Shown here piece by piece: positions 26,124 to 34,304 of a DNA stretch of 64,000 bases. The notes under the pieces were generated by a model. The model saw only the letters and a program-made list of their open reading frames with translations, was not told the origin of the DNA and made no database searches. Numbering within the stretch: position 1 is the first letter of the stretch; each line of letters starts with the position of its first letter. Both the position numbers and the translations under genes were made by a program. Source of the stretch: JACKJP01 sp050249695 (lineage in GTDB: Bacteria > Pseudomonadota > Alphaproteobacteria > Rhizobiales > Tepidamorphaceae); assembly GCA_050249695.1 (NCBI GenBank), contig JBFWQA010000001.1, forward strand, positions 186,001 to 250,000, given 5' to 3'.

Positions 26124-26160
26124 AAAGCCCCGTCAGGGATTGCCTGACGGGGCTTTTCCA
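26124..26160. terminator. Strong bidirectional terminator
   Basis: 14-bp perfect stem AAAGCCCCGTCAGG / CCTGACGGGGCTTT with a 5-nt loop and T-tract, between the convergent dctP and the CrtC/AttH-like gene. Confidence 0.9.
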
Positions 26161-26185
26161 TTCTCTGCGGCAGCGCCGTGGCCGG

Positions 26186-27301
26186 TCAGATCGGCGGGTG
26201 CATCTGCACTTCCGGATACTTTTCGTAGCCTTTGCCGACCCCATATTCCATGATGCCGTATCCGACCTCGCCTTGATCGGTGACGCGGATCACGTGGTCT
26301 GCTAGCGTGCGGACCTTCTTGCGTACTTCCGGGTCGCTGAGATCCCAGCTCTCATGCGCGGTGAAGAGCTTGCCCTTGTCGGTGCCGTGGAACCAGCCGT
26401 CGAGTCCGCCATAGAGACCGCCCTTGAGGTAATACTTTCCGGGCAGGGTCTCGATCTTGATCTCGCGCCTCGTACCATTGGCGAAGGAGGCGGTGAAGAC
26501 GGCCGATTCCACAGTCTGACCGAGTGGATCGTTCGCCCACTTCACATCGTGTGAAACGTCCGTCAGCAGATCGCTGTCCTTGCTGCGCTCGCCGATCGGC
26601 CGCACGTCTTCGCCGGTAATGTAGATCATGTCGCCGGGGGCGCGTTCCTTGAAGAAGATGTGCAGGCCGCGCTTTTCGAACTGGATGGTCGTCCAGGCAT
26701 AGAAGAACGGCGGATAGAAAGTGACCGGCGGATGGTTCTCGTCGGTGCGCATCTCGGCGCGGATACCCCATGAGTGGTCGCGCTGGCCCCACCAGACATC
26801 GGGGTTGATCTCGTGACGCTTGCCGTCCACCTCGAACCATCCCTTGTAGCGGCCGAGTTGCTCCATCCGCGCCATGTGTTCGGTGACACGGCCCTTGCGG
26901 CGCCGGAAGTGCTCTTCTTCCTCATGCGGGTTCATCGAGGCGATGAATTCCAGATCGCAGGCGATACCCGAATCGTTGGGCTCAAGAACGATGCGATGGC
27001 GGCGCAGCCCTTCGATCACCTTGATGGAAAGCGGACCGACCGCCGTCTCCAGCGCGTTGGGGCGCAGGTGGCGCGACGCGCGGAAATTGTGCTGCTTGCC
27101 GTCGAGCATGATCCCGACGAAGCAGTCCATGACGTTCTTGTTGGGATAGTAGCCCAGTCCGATATCGATGATCTTGTCGCCCGCCGGCGCCGGATGCAGC
27201 GTGTACCAGTAGCGCTCCATCCAGTCGGGATCGCTGGAAACCACATGGTCGAAGGTCGTCGGCAGCTGGTGGCCCATGAAATCGTCTTGCGGCGTGATCA
27301 T
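26186..27301 (-). CDS. Conserved protein resembling CrtC/AttH-type hydratase fold (DUF7064/7065-like)
   Basis: 371-aa soluble protein I cannot assign to an enzyme. WWGQRDHSWGIR (170-181) recalls the conserved DHxWGxR core of the AttH/carotenoid-hydratase (CrtC) lipocalin-like group. It also has an acidic stretch HEEEEHF near 126-132 and no signal peptide. Start ATG 27301 follows GGGAGGATACC; an in-frame ATG at 27421 lies inside the previous gene. Last gene of the badH-thioesterase-kinase unit. CrtC-type enzymes add water to unactivated double bonds, so hydration of an isoprenoid-like side chain is one possibility, purely by analogy. Confidence 0.6.
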   Translation of the reverse strand: MITPQDDFMGHQLPTTFDHVVSSDPDWMERYWYTLHPAPAGDKIIDIGLGYYPNKNVMDCFVGIMLDGKQHNFRASRHLRPNALETAVGPLSIKVIEGLRRHRIVLEPNDSGIACDLEFIASMNPHEEEEHFRRRKGRVTEHMARMEQLGRYKGWFEVDGKRHEINPDVWWGQRDHSWGIRAEMRTDENHPPVTFYPPFFYAWTTIQFEKRGLHIFFKERAPGDMIYITGEDVRPIGERSKDSDLLTDVSHDVKWANDPLGQTVESAVFTASFANGTRREIKIETLPGKYYLKGGLYGGLDGWFHGTDKGKLFTAHESWDLSDPEVRKKVRTLADHVIRVTDQGEVGYGIMEYGVGKGYEKYPEVQMHPPI

Positions 27302-27342
27302 GCCGGTATCCTCCCTTTCTCGTTCAAGTGACTTCCGTGTCC

Positions 27343-27834
27343 TCAGGCGTCTTCGCGTCCGCGCGAGATTTCGGCGAACATCGGTTTCGCGCTCGACCTG
27401 AGTTCGTATAGCGTCTGCCACGAAAGATATGCCGCGATCGTATCATCGATCGCCTTGGCCTTGTCGTCCGGAATCGCCGCACGGTTCTTCGATAGCCATT
27501 CGATGAGATCGCTGAGCGCCCGGTCCGCGCTGTTGCGGGCGGCTTCGAGCTCAGCCGGCGTTGGCCCCGTTTTCACCCGTTCGGACTGCGGGAGGGCCGG
27601 AGCGCCGCTTATTCCGGCAAGCAGGCCGGAGAGGGTTGCGAACAGTTCCGCCTGCTTCTCCAGTTGCGGGGCGAAGAACTCCGGCGACCACGCGGCGCGC
27701 AGCCTGATGCTGTTGAGCATGTAGATGACGCCGAATGCCTGGCCGCGGGCGAATTCGTCATCCAGCTTCGGGATGATTTCCTGCCGCAGGGTTTCGACCA
27801 TGCCTTCGACGAGGCGTGATAGTGAATTGTTCAT
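27343..27834 (-). CDS. Small conserved protein, putative partner of the APH-family kinase
   Basis: 163-aa protein with no motif I recognise, mainly helical. The middle (LPQSERVKTGPTPAELEAA) looks like a linker between two helical halves. It starts at 27834 with a 4-bp overlap (ATGA) on the kinase stop, so the two are translationally coupled. In the Pseudomonas putida levulinate pathway the APH-type kinase LvaA needs a small partner, LvaB. This protein may play an analogous role, though I see no clear sequence similarity. A longer upstream reading frame overlaps the kinase gene and is not believed. Confidence 0.65.
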   Translation of the reverse strand: MNNSLSRLVEGMVETLRQEIIPKLDDEFARGQAFGVIYMLNSIRLRAAWSPEFFAPQLEKQAELFATLSGLLAGISGAPALPQSERVKTGPTPAELEAARNSADRALSDLIEWLSKNRAAIPDDKAKAIDDTIAAYLSWQTLYELRSSAKPMFAEISRGREDA

Positions 27835-28880
27835 GACGCGGCCTCGATCATCTTCTCGATCTGCCGGAAGGTGGCGAAGATCTGGGTACCCATGGCGGGC
27901 ATCCGCATGTCGTGGAAGGACCCGTCCTCGAAGCAGCTGACGCCGGCGACGAAGGTCATGCCGACCTTGAACTGGGCGAGGATGGTATAGAAGGCAAGCG
28001 CCTTTTCGTCGACATCTATGCCGGTGAACTCCTTGTAGAGACGCAGGAATTCCTGGCGCTCCACCAGCCTGCAGATGAGGCCCGAACCGCCCATATATTG
28101 CGGCAGGAACGCCCAGCCGATGTCTTCCAGCGGGTCGCCAAGATGTGCCAGCTCCCAGTCCAGGATCGCGGTGATGCGATTGTCCTTTTCCAGGAAGTTG
28201 CCGATGCGGTAGTCGCCGTGAACGACGGATACGCGCGGTGCCTTCGGCAGGTTGGAGCGCAGCCAATCGATGGCGCGGTAGGCCATCGGATAGGGCCGCA
28301 GCGCCCAGTGTGCGTGGCGGTCGGCCCAGTATTCGACCTCGCGCAGCGCGACGTCGTCCACCGTGTGGCCGGCATCCCATTCGACAAGTTCGCTGTTGCG
28401 CCAGTCGAAATTGTGAAGCGCGGCGAGCTGTTCCACGAACTGCCGGCCGATCGTCTCGCGATAGTCTTTCGGAAAGCCCTCGCCGGCCGATCCCCAGGGG
28501 ATCGGCGCTTCGCCCTCGGCCTTCTCGCAGATGAAGAAAGGCAGGCCGAGGATCGTCGGATCGTCGCTGTACCAGAAGGCCTCCGGAACGGCGACGCCCG
28601 TGCCGTGCAAGGCCTTGAGAACGAGATATTGCGGCTTGGCGGAATAGGGCGCGAAGAGGCCGTCGCTGGGGCCGAGCCGCAGGATCAGCTCATGCTGCCT
28701 GCCGTCATAAGTTGCGTCGAAACCGTAAGTGATCCAGGAGAAGCCGACCGGGAAGCGCTTCCACTTGCCGATCGCGACTTTCTGTCCGGTCTGTGCCTCC
28801 ATATAGGTGCGCAGGCGCTCTTTCAGTCCCTCTTCGCTGAAGCCCGTCCGGCCGCTTTCGGCCGCTTGTGGTGCGGACAT
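27831..28880 (-). CDS. APH-family phosphotransferase (candidate hydroxyacyl-CoA kinase)
   Basis: 349-aa aminoglycoside-phosphotransferase-fold kinase of the ACAD10/11 N-terminal type. The catalytic loop HGDYRIGN (His221, Asp223, Asn228) and the metal Asp241 in DWELAHLGD are intact. The nucleotide-binding Lys seems to be Arg68 (LILRLG). Relatives in catabolic clusters phosphorylate hydroxyacyl-CoAs to allow dehydration, rather than antibiotics. The badH-type and thioesterase neighbours support this. Paralogous to 53421-54479, which sits next to an ACAD. Substrate is inferred, not shown. Confidence 0.85.
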   Translation of the reverse strand: MSAPQAAESGRTGFSEEGLKERLRTYMEAQTGQKVAIGKWKRFPVGFSWITYGFDATYDGRQHELILRLGPSDGLFAPYSAKPQYLVLKALHGTGVAVPEAFWYSDDPTILGLPFFICEKAEGEAPIPWGSAGEGFPKDYRETIGRQFVEQLAALHNFDWRNSELVEWDAGHTVDDVALREVEYWADRHAHWALRPYPMAYRAIDWLRSNLPKAPRVSVVHGDYRIGNFLEKDNRITAILDWELAHLGDPLEDIGWAFLPQYMGGSGLICRLVERQEFLRLYKEFTGIDVDEKALAFYTILAQFKVGMTFVAGVSCFEDGSFHDMRMPAMGTQIFATFRQIEKMIEAAS

Positions 28881-28918
28881 GTTGTCTGCCCTCCCTTGTC
28901 TTGCCTTTCCCGCGACCG

Positions 28919-29353
28919 TCAGGCCTTGTCACGGATCAGCTTGTAGATGCCATTGCATCTGGCGACAACGTCATCGCCGCGTTTCAGCACCGATTGGAAG
29001 AAGAGCATCCTGCCGCTGAGCTTCAGCAGTTCCGGATAGCCTTCCACCCAGTCGCCCGCATGAACCGGCGACAGAAAATCGAGCGACAGCGATATCGTCG
29101 GCGAAACGATCTTGAGCCCGGCGTGCCGTTTGAGCGCCGAACCCTGAAGGTCGGCAAAAGTCGCCAGCACGCCGCCATGGCATATTCCGGCCGCGTTCAG
29201 GTGCCTCGGCTTGACACGAAATCCGAGGACGACCTTCCCCGGCCCTTCACCGTAGTAGAAAGGGCCGGAGAACTTGTCGACCTCGGTCACGAGCGGCTTC
29301 ATCACGAAGCCTTCCGGCGGATTGTCGCCTTGCTCCGGTTCGATCGGATGCAT
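28919..29353 (-). CDS. PaaI-family hotdog thioesterase
   Basis: 144-aa single hotdog domain. HLNAAGICHGGVLATFAD contains the conserved Asn, HGG and acidic residue of PaaI/YdiI-type thioesterases. SLDFLSPVHAGDWVEG is the following strand pair. It would hydrolyse acyl-CoAs, possibly to rescue CoA from dead-end ring esters as PaaI does in phenylacetate catabolism. Lies 14 bp after the BadH-like gene and 38 bp before the kinase in the same minus-strand unit. Confidence 0.85.
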   Translation of the reverse strand: MHPIEPEQGDNPPEGFVMKPLVTEVDKFSGPFYYGEGPGKVVLGFRVKPRHLNAAGICHGGVLATFADLQGSALKRHAGLKIVSPTISLSLDFLSPVHAGDWVEGYPELLKLSGRMLFFQSVLKRGDDVVARCNGIYKLIRDKA

Positions 29354-29367
29354 CCTCGCGCGGAACG

Positions 29368-30126
29368 TCAGACCATGTTCATGCCGCCGGAGACGGAGAT
29401 CGTCTGGCCGGTGATGAAGGATGCATCATCGGAGCCCAGGAAGGCAACGATGCCGGCATAATCCTCCGGCTCGCCCATGCGCTTGAGCGGAATGCCGCGC
29501 ACCATCGCGTCCTTCCACTTCACGGCCTGGTCGCCGGTGCCGAGCACATCCTGCATCATCGGCGTGTTGGTCGGCCCGGGGCAGACGGCGTTCAGCAGCA
29601 CATTGCTGCGCGCCAGTTCTCGCGCCATCGACTTGGTGAAGGCGATGATGCCGCCCTTGCAGGCCGAATAGACGGCTTCGTTGCTGGTGCCTACGCGCGC
29701 CGCGTCGGAGGCGACGTTGACGACGCGGCCGCCGCCACGCTCGGCCATTCCCGCGCAGACGGCCTTGTGCATGTTCAGCGGGCCGGAAAGGTTGATGGCG
29801 ATGATCCGGTTCCACAGGTCGGAATCGGTGCTCAGAAACGGAGCGGGCTTGTCCCAGCCGGCATTGTTGACCAGCAGCCAGGTCGGTCCGAGATCGGCCT
29901 CGGCCTTTTTCACCGCGTCGTTCACGGCAGCCTGATCGGCGATGTCCACACCATAGACCTTGACGGTGCCGCCCGTGGCTTCGCGGGCGGTCTTTTCCGC
30001 CTGGTTTGGCTTGAGATCGAAGATGGCCACGTTGTAGCCTTCAGCGGCCAGACGAAGCGAAATCGCTCGCCCGATGCCCTGGCCGCCGCCCGTTACGATT
30101 GCCATTTTCCCTTTGGTATCAGCCAC
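29368..30126 (-). CDS. badH: 2-hydroxycyclohexanecarboxyl-CoA dehydrogenase (BadH-like SDR)
   Basis: 252-aa NAD-dependent SDR. Cofactor site IVTGGGQGIG, then LLVNNAGWDKPAPF, VASDAARVGTSNEAVYSACK (catalytic Tyr and Lys) and GQTISVSGGMNM. These blocks closely follow my recollection of R. palustris BadH, which oxidises 2-hydroxy- to 2-ketocyclohexanecarboxyl-CoA, the substrate of BadI. The start is a GTG at 30126 chosen for its AAGGAGG site; the first ATGs upstream lack one. First gene of a five-gene unit, with site D in the promoter it shares with the divergent operon. An ordinary 3-hydroxyacyl-CoA dehydrogenase is the alternative. Confidence 0.82.
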   Translation of the reverse strand: MADTKGKMAIVTGGGQGIGRAISLRLAAEGYNVAIFDLKPNQAEKTAREATGGTVKVYGVDIADQAAVNDAVKKAEADLGPTWLLVNNAGWDKPAPFLSTDSDLWNRIIAINLSGPLNMHKAVCAGMAERGGGRVVNVASDAARVGTSNEAVYSACKGGIIAFTKSMARELARSNVLLNAVCPGPTNTPMMQDVLGTGDQAVKWKDAMVRGIPLKRMGEPEDYAGIVAFLGSDDASFITGQTISVSGGMNMV

Positions 30127-30205
30127 TTCCCTGTCCTCCTTGTAAAGCAGACGCGCTAATGCGATTGGCATAGAGAAACATGCCATTCGCGGGTTTGAAA
30201 AAATA

Positions 30206-30219
30206 ATATGCTTGCGTAC
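30206..30219. promoter_or_regulatory. Operator-like palindrome, site D (badH and HMGS-fold operon)
   Basis: ATATGCTTGCGTAC, 11 of 14 to the shared consensus. It lies 80 bp before the badH GTG and 51 bp before the divergent operon start, so one site could control twelve genes. Confidence 0.55.
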
Positions 30220-30269
30220 GGTATGCTGGCAAGATATTCCTTGAGAAAAAGAATTAGGGAGCAAGCCGA

Positions 30270-31721
30270 ATGCCCGACATCAACATTCTTGCCGCCGCCG
30301 CCTATCTGCCGATATTGCGTTTCGACCGCAAGGCTGCGCGCGGTGCGCTCGGATGGGCCGGTCTCGGCGGACCGGGCCGCGGAACCCGCTCGGTTGCCGG
30401 CTGGGACGAGGATTCGCTGACCATGGCGGTCGAGGCCGCGCGCGGCGTGCTCGGCGGGAACAATGGCGGCGATATTGCCCGCGTGACCTTCGCTTCCACA
30501 TCTTCCCCGTTCATCGACCGTTCGCAGTCGGGGGTGCTCATCGAGGCGCTGCAGCTGGATTCTCGCGCCGAAGCGCTCGACGTTTCCGGCACGAGACGCT
30601 GCGCCGTGGCGGCGTTGTCGCGCGCGCTCGGCAATGGTGCGGCCGGAACCGAACTCGTGGTCGCGGGCGAAGACCGCCATGCGCAGCCGGGCAGTTCAGC
30701 GAGCATGAACTGGGGCGCTGGCGCTGGCGCCGTGCTGGTCGGCGAGGGGCCTGGAATCGCCAGGTTGATTGCCCGGGCGACCGTCAATTTCGATCTGCTC
30801 GATATCTATACATCCGCCAAGCGCGGAGACCCCTATGCCGCCGAAGACCGTTTCGTGCGCGATGAGACCGTCGCCCACGTGTATGTGCCGGCCTTCAAGG
30901 CGGCGCTGGAGCAGGCGGGCCTCTCGGGCGCCGATATCGCTCTTGCCGTCGTGCCCGAACCGGTCGGCGGCACGTATGGGCAGGCGGCGCGCGGCCTGAA
31001 GATCGCGGCTCCCAATGTGTGCGAGGAGATTGCGGCGGCGGCCGGCGAACTGGGCTCGGCAATGCCGCTGTTCGGCCTCGCGCTCGCGCTGGAACGGGCG
31101 AATGCGGGCGACAGGATACTGCTCGCCGGCTTCGGCAATGGCTGCGAGGCGCTGATCCTCGAAGCCACCGGAAAACCGCCCGTCGCGACCGCGACGGAGG
31201 CGCTGGATCGCGGTGCCGTGTTCAACAACTACATCCGCTTCCTCAGCCTGACCGACAGCCTGTCGCTGGATTGGGGCCCGCGCGCCGAGGTCAATCAGAA
31301 GACCTCCGCCTCGACCCTTGCGCGGCATGGCCGCGACACGCATGGTTTCGTCGGCGGCCGCGACGCCCGAGGCAATGTGCAGTTCCCCAAGACGCCGATT
31401 CCGGTGTCTCCGCAGGCCGAGGGGCCCGAGCAATATCAGGATGTCGTCCTTCGCGACGTGCCCGCGAAGGTGACCTCGGTGACTGCCGACCGGCTCAATT
31501 TCACGCCCGATCCTCCCTTCTATTTCGGGCTGGTCCAGTTCGAGAACGGCGCGCGGGTGGCCATGGAATATTGTGACTGCGAAGGCAATACGCCCAAGGT
31601 CGGGGACCCGCTGGTGATGCGGTTCCGGATCAAGGCGATCGACCGCCAGCGCGATTTCCGCACCTATTTCTGGAAAGCGGCGCCGATCGAGCGTCCGGTT
31701 CTGGCAAAGGAGACCAAGTGA
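30270..31721 (+). CDS. HMG-CoA-synthase-fold protein fused to a DUF35 OB-fold domain
   Basis: 483-aa two-domain protein. Residues 1-345 have the thiolase/HMG-CoA synthase fold with the nucleophilic Cys111 (TRRCAVAAL) and a closing AGFGNGCEALIL. By eye alignment the HMGS general-base Glu is replaced (ASTSSP at 75-80), and the catalytic His loop reads VVPEPVGG (227-234). Residues 365-475 are a DUF35-type OB domain whose zinc-ribbon cysteines are missing (GNVQFPKTPIPV). In archaea, separate HMGS, thiolase and DUF35 proteins form one complex; here two are fused and the thiolase follows. The reaction may be a retro-Claisen or retro-aldol C-C cleavage; not established. Confidence 0.78.
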   Translation: MPDINILAAAAYLPILRFDRKAARGALGWAGLGGPGRGTRSVAGWDEDSLTMAVEAARGVLGGNNGGDIARVTFASTSSPFIDRSQSGVLIEALQLDSRAEALDVSGTRRCAVAALSRALGNGAAGTELVVAGEDRHAQPGSSASMNWGAGAGAVLVGEGPGIARLIARATVNFDLLDIYTSAKRGDPYAAEDRFVRDETVAHVYVPAFKAALEQAGLSGADIALAVVPEPVGGTYGQAARGLKIAAPNVCEEIAAAAGELGSAMPLFGLALALERANAGDRILLAGFGNGCEALILEATGKPPVATATEALDRGAVFNNYIRFLSLTDSLSLDWGPRAEVNQKTSASTLARHGRDTHGFVGGRDARGNVQFPKTPIPVSPQAEGPEQYQDVVLRDVPAKVTSVTADRLNFTPDPPFYFGLVQFENGARVAMEYCDCEGNTPKVGDPLVMRFRIKAIDRQRDFRTYFWKAAPIERPVLAKETK

Positions 31722-32920
31722 TGGCTTCGGGTATCAAGGACAAGGTCGTAATCGCCGGCATGGGCTGTTCCACCTTCGGCGAACGCTGGGACATGAGCTC
31801 CGACATGCTGATGGTCGAGGCATTCCAGGAAGCCATCGCCGATGCCGGCATCGAGAAGAGCCAGATCGAGGCGGCCTGGCTCGGTTCGGCGCTCGACGAC
31901 GTGAATGTCGGCAATTCCGCGCTGCCGCTCGCGACGGCCCTGCGGTTGCAGTCGATCCCGGTCACCCGTGTGGAGAACATGTGCGCCACGGGCACCGAGG
32001 CGCTGCGCGGCGCGGTCTATGCGGTTGCCTCCGGCGCCTGCGATATCGCGCTGGCACTCGGCGTGGAAAAGCTGAAGGACACGGGCTTTGGCGGTCTGCC
32101 GATCCGCACCAAGGGTTCGGTGAACGACCTCTGGATGCCCTATGGCTCCGCGCCGGGCACCTTCGCGCAGCTTGCCGGCGCGTACTCCGCCAAATACGGG
32201 ATCGCCGCCGACGAACTCAAGAAGGCAATGGCGCACGTTTCGTGGAAGAGCCACCAGAATGGAGCGCTGAGCGAGAAGGCGCACCTGCGCAAGCCCGTCT
32301 CGATGGAAACGATTCTCAACGCGCCGATGATTGCCGATCCGCTTGGCCTGTTCGATTGCTGCGGCGTGTCGGACGGCGCTGCCTGCGCCATCGTGACGAC
32401 GCCGGAAATCGCCCGCAGCATCGGCAAGAACCATCTCGTCAGCGTCAAGGCGCTGCAGGTTTGCGCCAGCAATGGCTGGGAAAGCCAGTATGGCGAGTGG
32501 GACGGTTCCTATGTCCGCAACACGCGGATCGCCGCGAAGAGGGCCTATGACGAAGCGGGCATCTCCGACCCGCGCGTTGATCTGGGCCTGACCGAAGTGC
32601 ATGATTGCTTCTCGATTACGGAACTGGTGACGATGGAAGATCTCGGCCTGTCGGACGATGGTCGCGCCGTGTATGACGTCCTCGACGGCAAGTTCGATCG
32701 CGATGGAGCGATCCCGTCTCAGGTCGATGGAGGATTGAAGTGTTTCGGTCATCCGGTCGGCGCATCAGGGCTTCGCATGGCCTATGAGGTCTATCTGCAG
32801 TTGCTCGGCCGGGCTGGCGAACGTCAGCTGTCGGATGTCAATTTCGGCCTGACGCACAATCTCGGCGGCCAGCCGTCGAATAGCGTCGCGGCCGTATCGG
32901 TTCTCGGTCGTATCGACTAG
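31721..32920 (+). CDS. Thiolase (SCP2/acetyl-CoA acetyltransferase family)
   Basis: 399-aa thiolase of the lipid-transfer/SCP2 branch. The nucleophilic Cys88 (ENMCATGTEAL), HDCF (294-297) and the GHP loop (343-345) in KCFGHPVGASG are present, so it should be catalytically competent, unlike Ltp2-type aldolases. ATG 31721 overlaps the previous stop; AAAGGAG lies upstream. It probably forms a complex with the upstream OB-fused protein, as SCP2 thiolases do with DUF35 partners, and releases acetyl- or propionyl-CoA. Confidence 0.88.
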   Translation: MASGIKDKVVIAGMGCSTFGERWDMSSDMLMVEAFQEAIADAGIEKSQIEAAWLGSALDDVNVGNSALPLATALRLQSIPVTRVENMCATGTEALRGAVYAVASGACDIALALGVEKLKDTGFGGLPIRTKGSVNDLWMPYGSAPGTFAQLAGAYSAKYGIAADELKKAMAHVSWKSHQNGALSEKAHLRKPVSMETILNAPMIADPLGLFDCCGVSDGAACAIVTTPEIARSIGKNHLVSVKALQVCASNGWESQYGEWDGSYVRNTRIAAKRAYDEAGISDPRVDLGLTEVHDCFSITELVTMEDLGLSDDGRAVYDVLDGKFDRDGAIPSQVDGGLKCFGHPVGASGLRMAYEVYLQLLGRAGERQLSDVNFGLTHNLGGQPSNSVAAVSVLGRID

Positions 32921-32970
32921 GTTTCGCTAGACCGTAGGGTTCAACAACAAGCGAGTTGGGAGGCATCCGC

Positions 32971-33423
32971 GTGGCCGGAAAATATTACGAGGAATTCGAG
33001 ATCGGGCAGGTTTTCGAGCACGATGTGCGCCGTACCGTCACGGAGATGGACAACACGCTCTTCTCGACGCTGACGATGAACCCGGCGGCGATCCACATCG
33101 ACTACGAATACGCCAAGGGCACCGAGTTCGGCAAACCGCTCGTGAATTCCATATTCACCCTCGGCCTCGTCGTCGGCCTTTCGGTCGGTGAGACAACGCT
33201 TGGCACCACGGTCGGCAATCTCGGCTGGGAAGATGTGAAGTTTCCCAAGCCCGTCTTTATCGGCGACACGATTCGTGCCCAATCGGAAGTGCTGGCCAAG
33301 CGTGACAGCAAGTCGCGCCCGACCCAGGGCATCGTCACGCTGCTTCATCGCGGTATCAACCAGCGCGACGAGGTCGTCTGCGAATGCCGCCGCCTCGCGC
33401 TGATGATGAGGAAACCGGCGTGA
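32971..33423 (+). CDS. MaoC-like dehydratase/hydratase, single hotdog domain
   Basis: 150-aa hotdog protein beginning YYEEFEIGQVFEHDVRRTVTE, with MNPAAIHIDYEYAKGT as the catalytic-helix region and a VKFPKPVFIGDTI strand. The start is a GTG at 32971 after TTGGGAGG. Its stop overlaps the GTG of the CitE-like lyase. The same pair, hydratase then lyase, occurs as mesaconyl-CoA hydratase/beta-methylmalyl-CoA lyase and itaconyl-CoA hydratase/citramalyl-CoA lyase. A methyl-branched dicarboxylic enoyl-CoA is therefore a reasonable substrate guess. Confidence 0.83.
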   Translation: MAGKYYEEFEIGQVFEHDVRRTVTEMDNTLFSTLTMNPAAIHIDYEYAKGTEFGKPLVNSIFTLGLVVGLSVGETTLGTTVGNLGWEDVKFPKPVFIGDTIRAQSEVLAKRDSKSRPTQGIVTLLHRGINQRDEVVCECRRLALMMRKPA

Positions 33424-34298
33424 AGTTTCAGAACCTCCTGTTCGTCCCCGCCGACAGCGAGAAGAAATATCTAAAGGGTCAGGAATCCGGCGCAGATGGG
33501 TTGATCCTCGATCTTGAGGACAGCGTTGCCCCGACCGAGAAGGCAAATGCCCGCAAGACGCTGGCCGGCTGGATCGAGGCTGCGGGCAAGTCCAGACCCG
33601 CCTGGTCCTTCTGGGTCCGCATCAACCCGTTCGATACGGGGCTGACGATGGACGATCTGGCCGCCATTGTCCGGCCCGGGCTGGACGGCATCATTCTTCC
33701 CAAGGCCAACGGTAACGAGGATGTCGTCCGCCTCGGTCACTGCCTCGACGCGCTCGAGGCGAAGGCCGGCATGCCGCAGGGGTCGGTGAAGATCATCGTC
33801 GTCGCCACCGAGACGGCGCGGGCGATGTTCAATCTCGGGTCCTACGCGCCGGCGCATCCGCGCCTTGCCGCACTCACCTGGGGCGCTGAGGATCTTGCAG
33901 CCGTTGTCGGCGCCGCGACCAACAAGAAGGCGGATGGCGACTGGTCGGAACCCTACCAGCTCGCCCGCTCTCTGTGCCTGATGGCCGCGACCGCCGCCGA
34001 GGTGCCGGCGATCGATACGCTTTATGCCGACTTCCGCAACGAGGAAGGTCTGATCGCGTCCTGCAGGCAGTCCAAGCGTGACGGATTCTTCGGCCGCCTC
34101 GCGATCCATCCGGCGCAGGTCGCGGGTATCAAGGCCGCGTTCTCGCCGAGCGATGAAGACGTCGCTCTGGCCCGCAAGATTGTCGATGCGTTCGAGGCCA
34201 ACCCGCAGCTCGGTACGATCGGCATCGATGGCAAGATGTACGACATTCCCCATCTGAAACAGGCGCGCCGCCTGCTCGCCTCTGCGTCAGAAAGGTAA
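33420..34298 (+). CDS. HpcH/HpaI (CitE-like) hydroxyacyl-CoA lyase
   Basis: 292-aa TIM-barrel lyase of the malyl-/citramalyl-CoA lyase group. LLFVPADSEKKYLKG, LILDLEDSV, the active-site Arg in WVRINPFDTG, the metal-site Glu in VVATETARAMF and LTWGAEDLAA are all present. GTG start at 33420 overlaps the MaoC stop with GAGGAAA upstream. It would cleave a 3-hydroxy dicarboxyl-CoA to acetyl-CoA (or propionyl-CoA) plus a 2-oxo acid such as glyoxylate or pyruvate. Confidence 0.87.
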   Translation: MKFQNLLFVPADSEKKYLKGQESGADGLILDLEDSVAPTEKANARKTLAGWIEAAGKSRPAWSFWVRINPFDTGLTMDDLAAIVRPGLDGIILPKANGNEDVVRLGHCLDALEAKAGMPQGSVKIIVVATETARAMFNLGSYAPAHPRLAALTWGAEDLAAVVGAATNKKADGDWSEPYQLARSLCLMAATAAEVPAIDTLYADFRNEEGLIASCRQSKRDGFFGRLAIHPAQVAGIKAAFSPSDEDVALARKIVDAFEANPQLGTIGIDGKMYDIPHLKQARRLLASASER

Positions 34299-34304
34299 TT
34301 TGCG

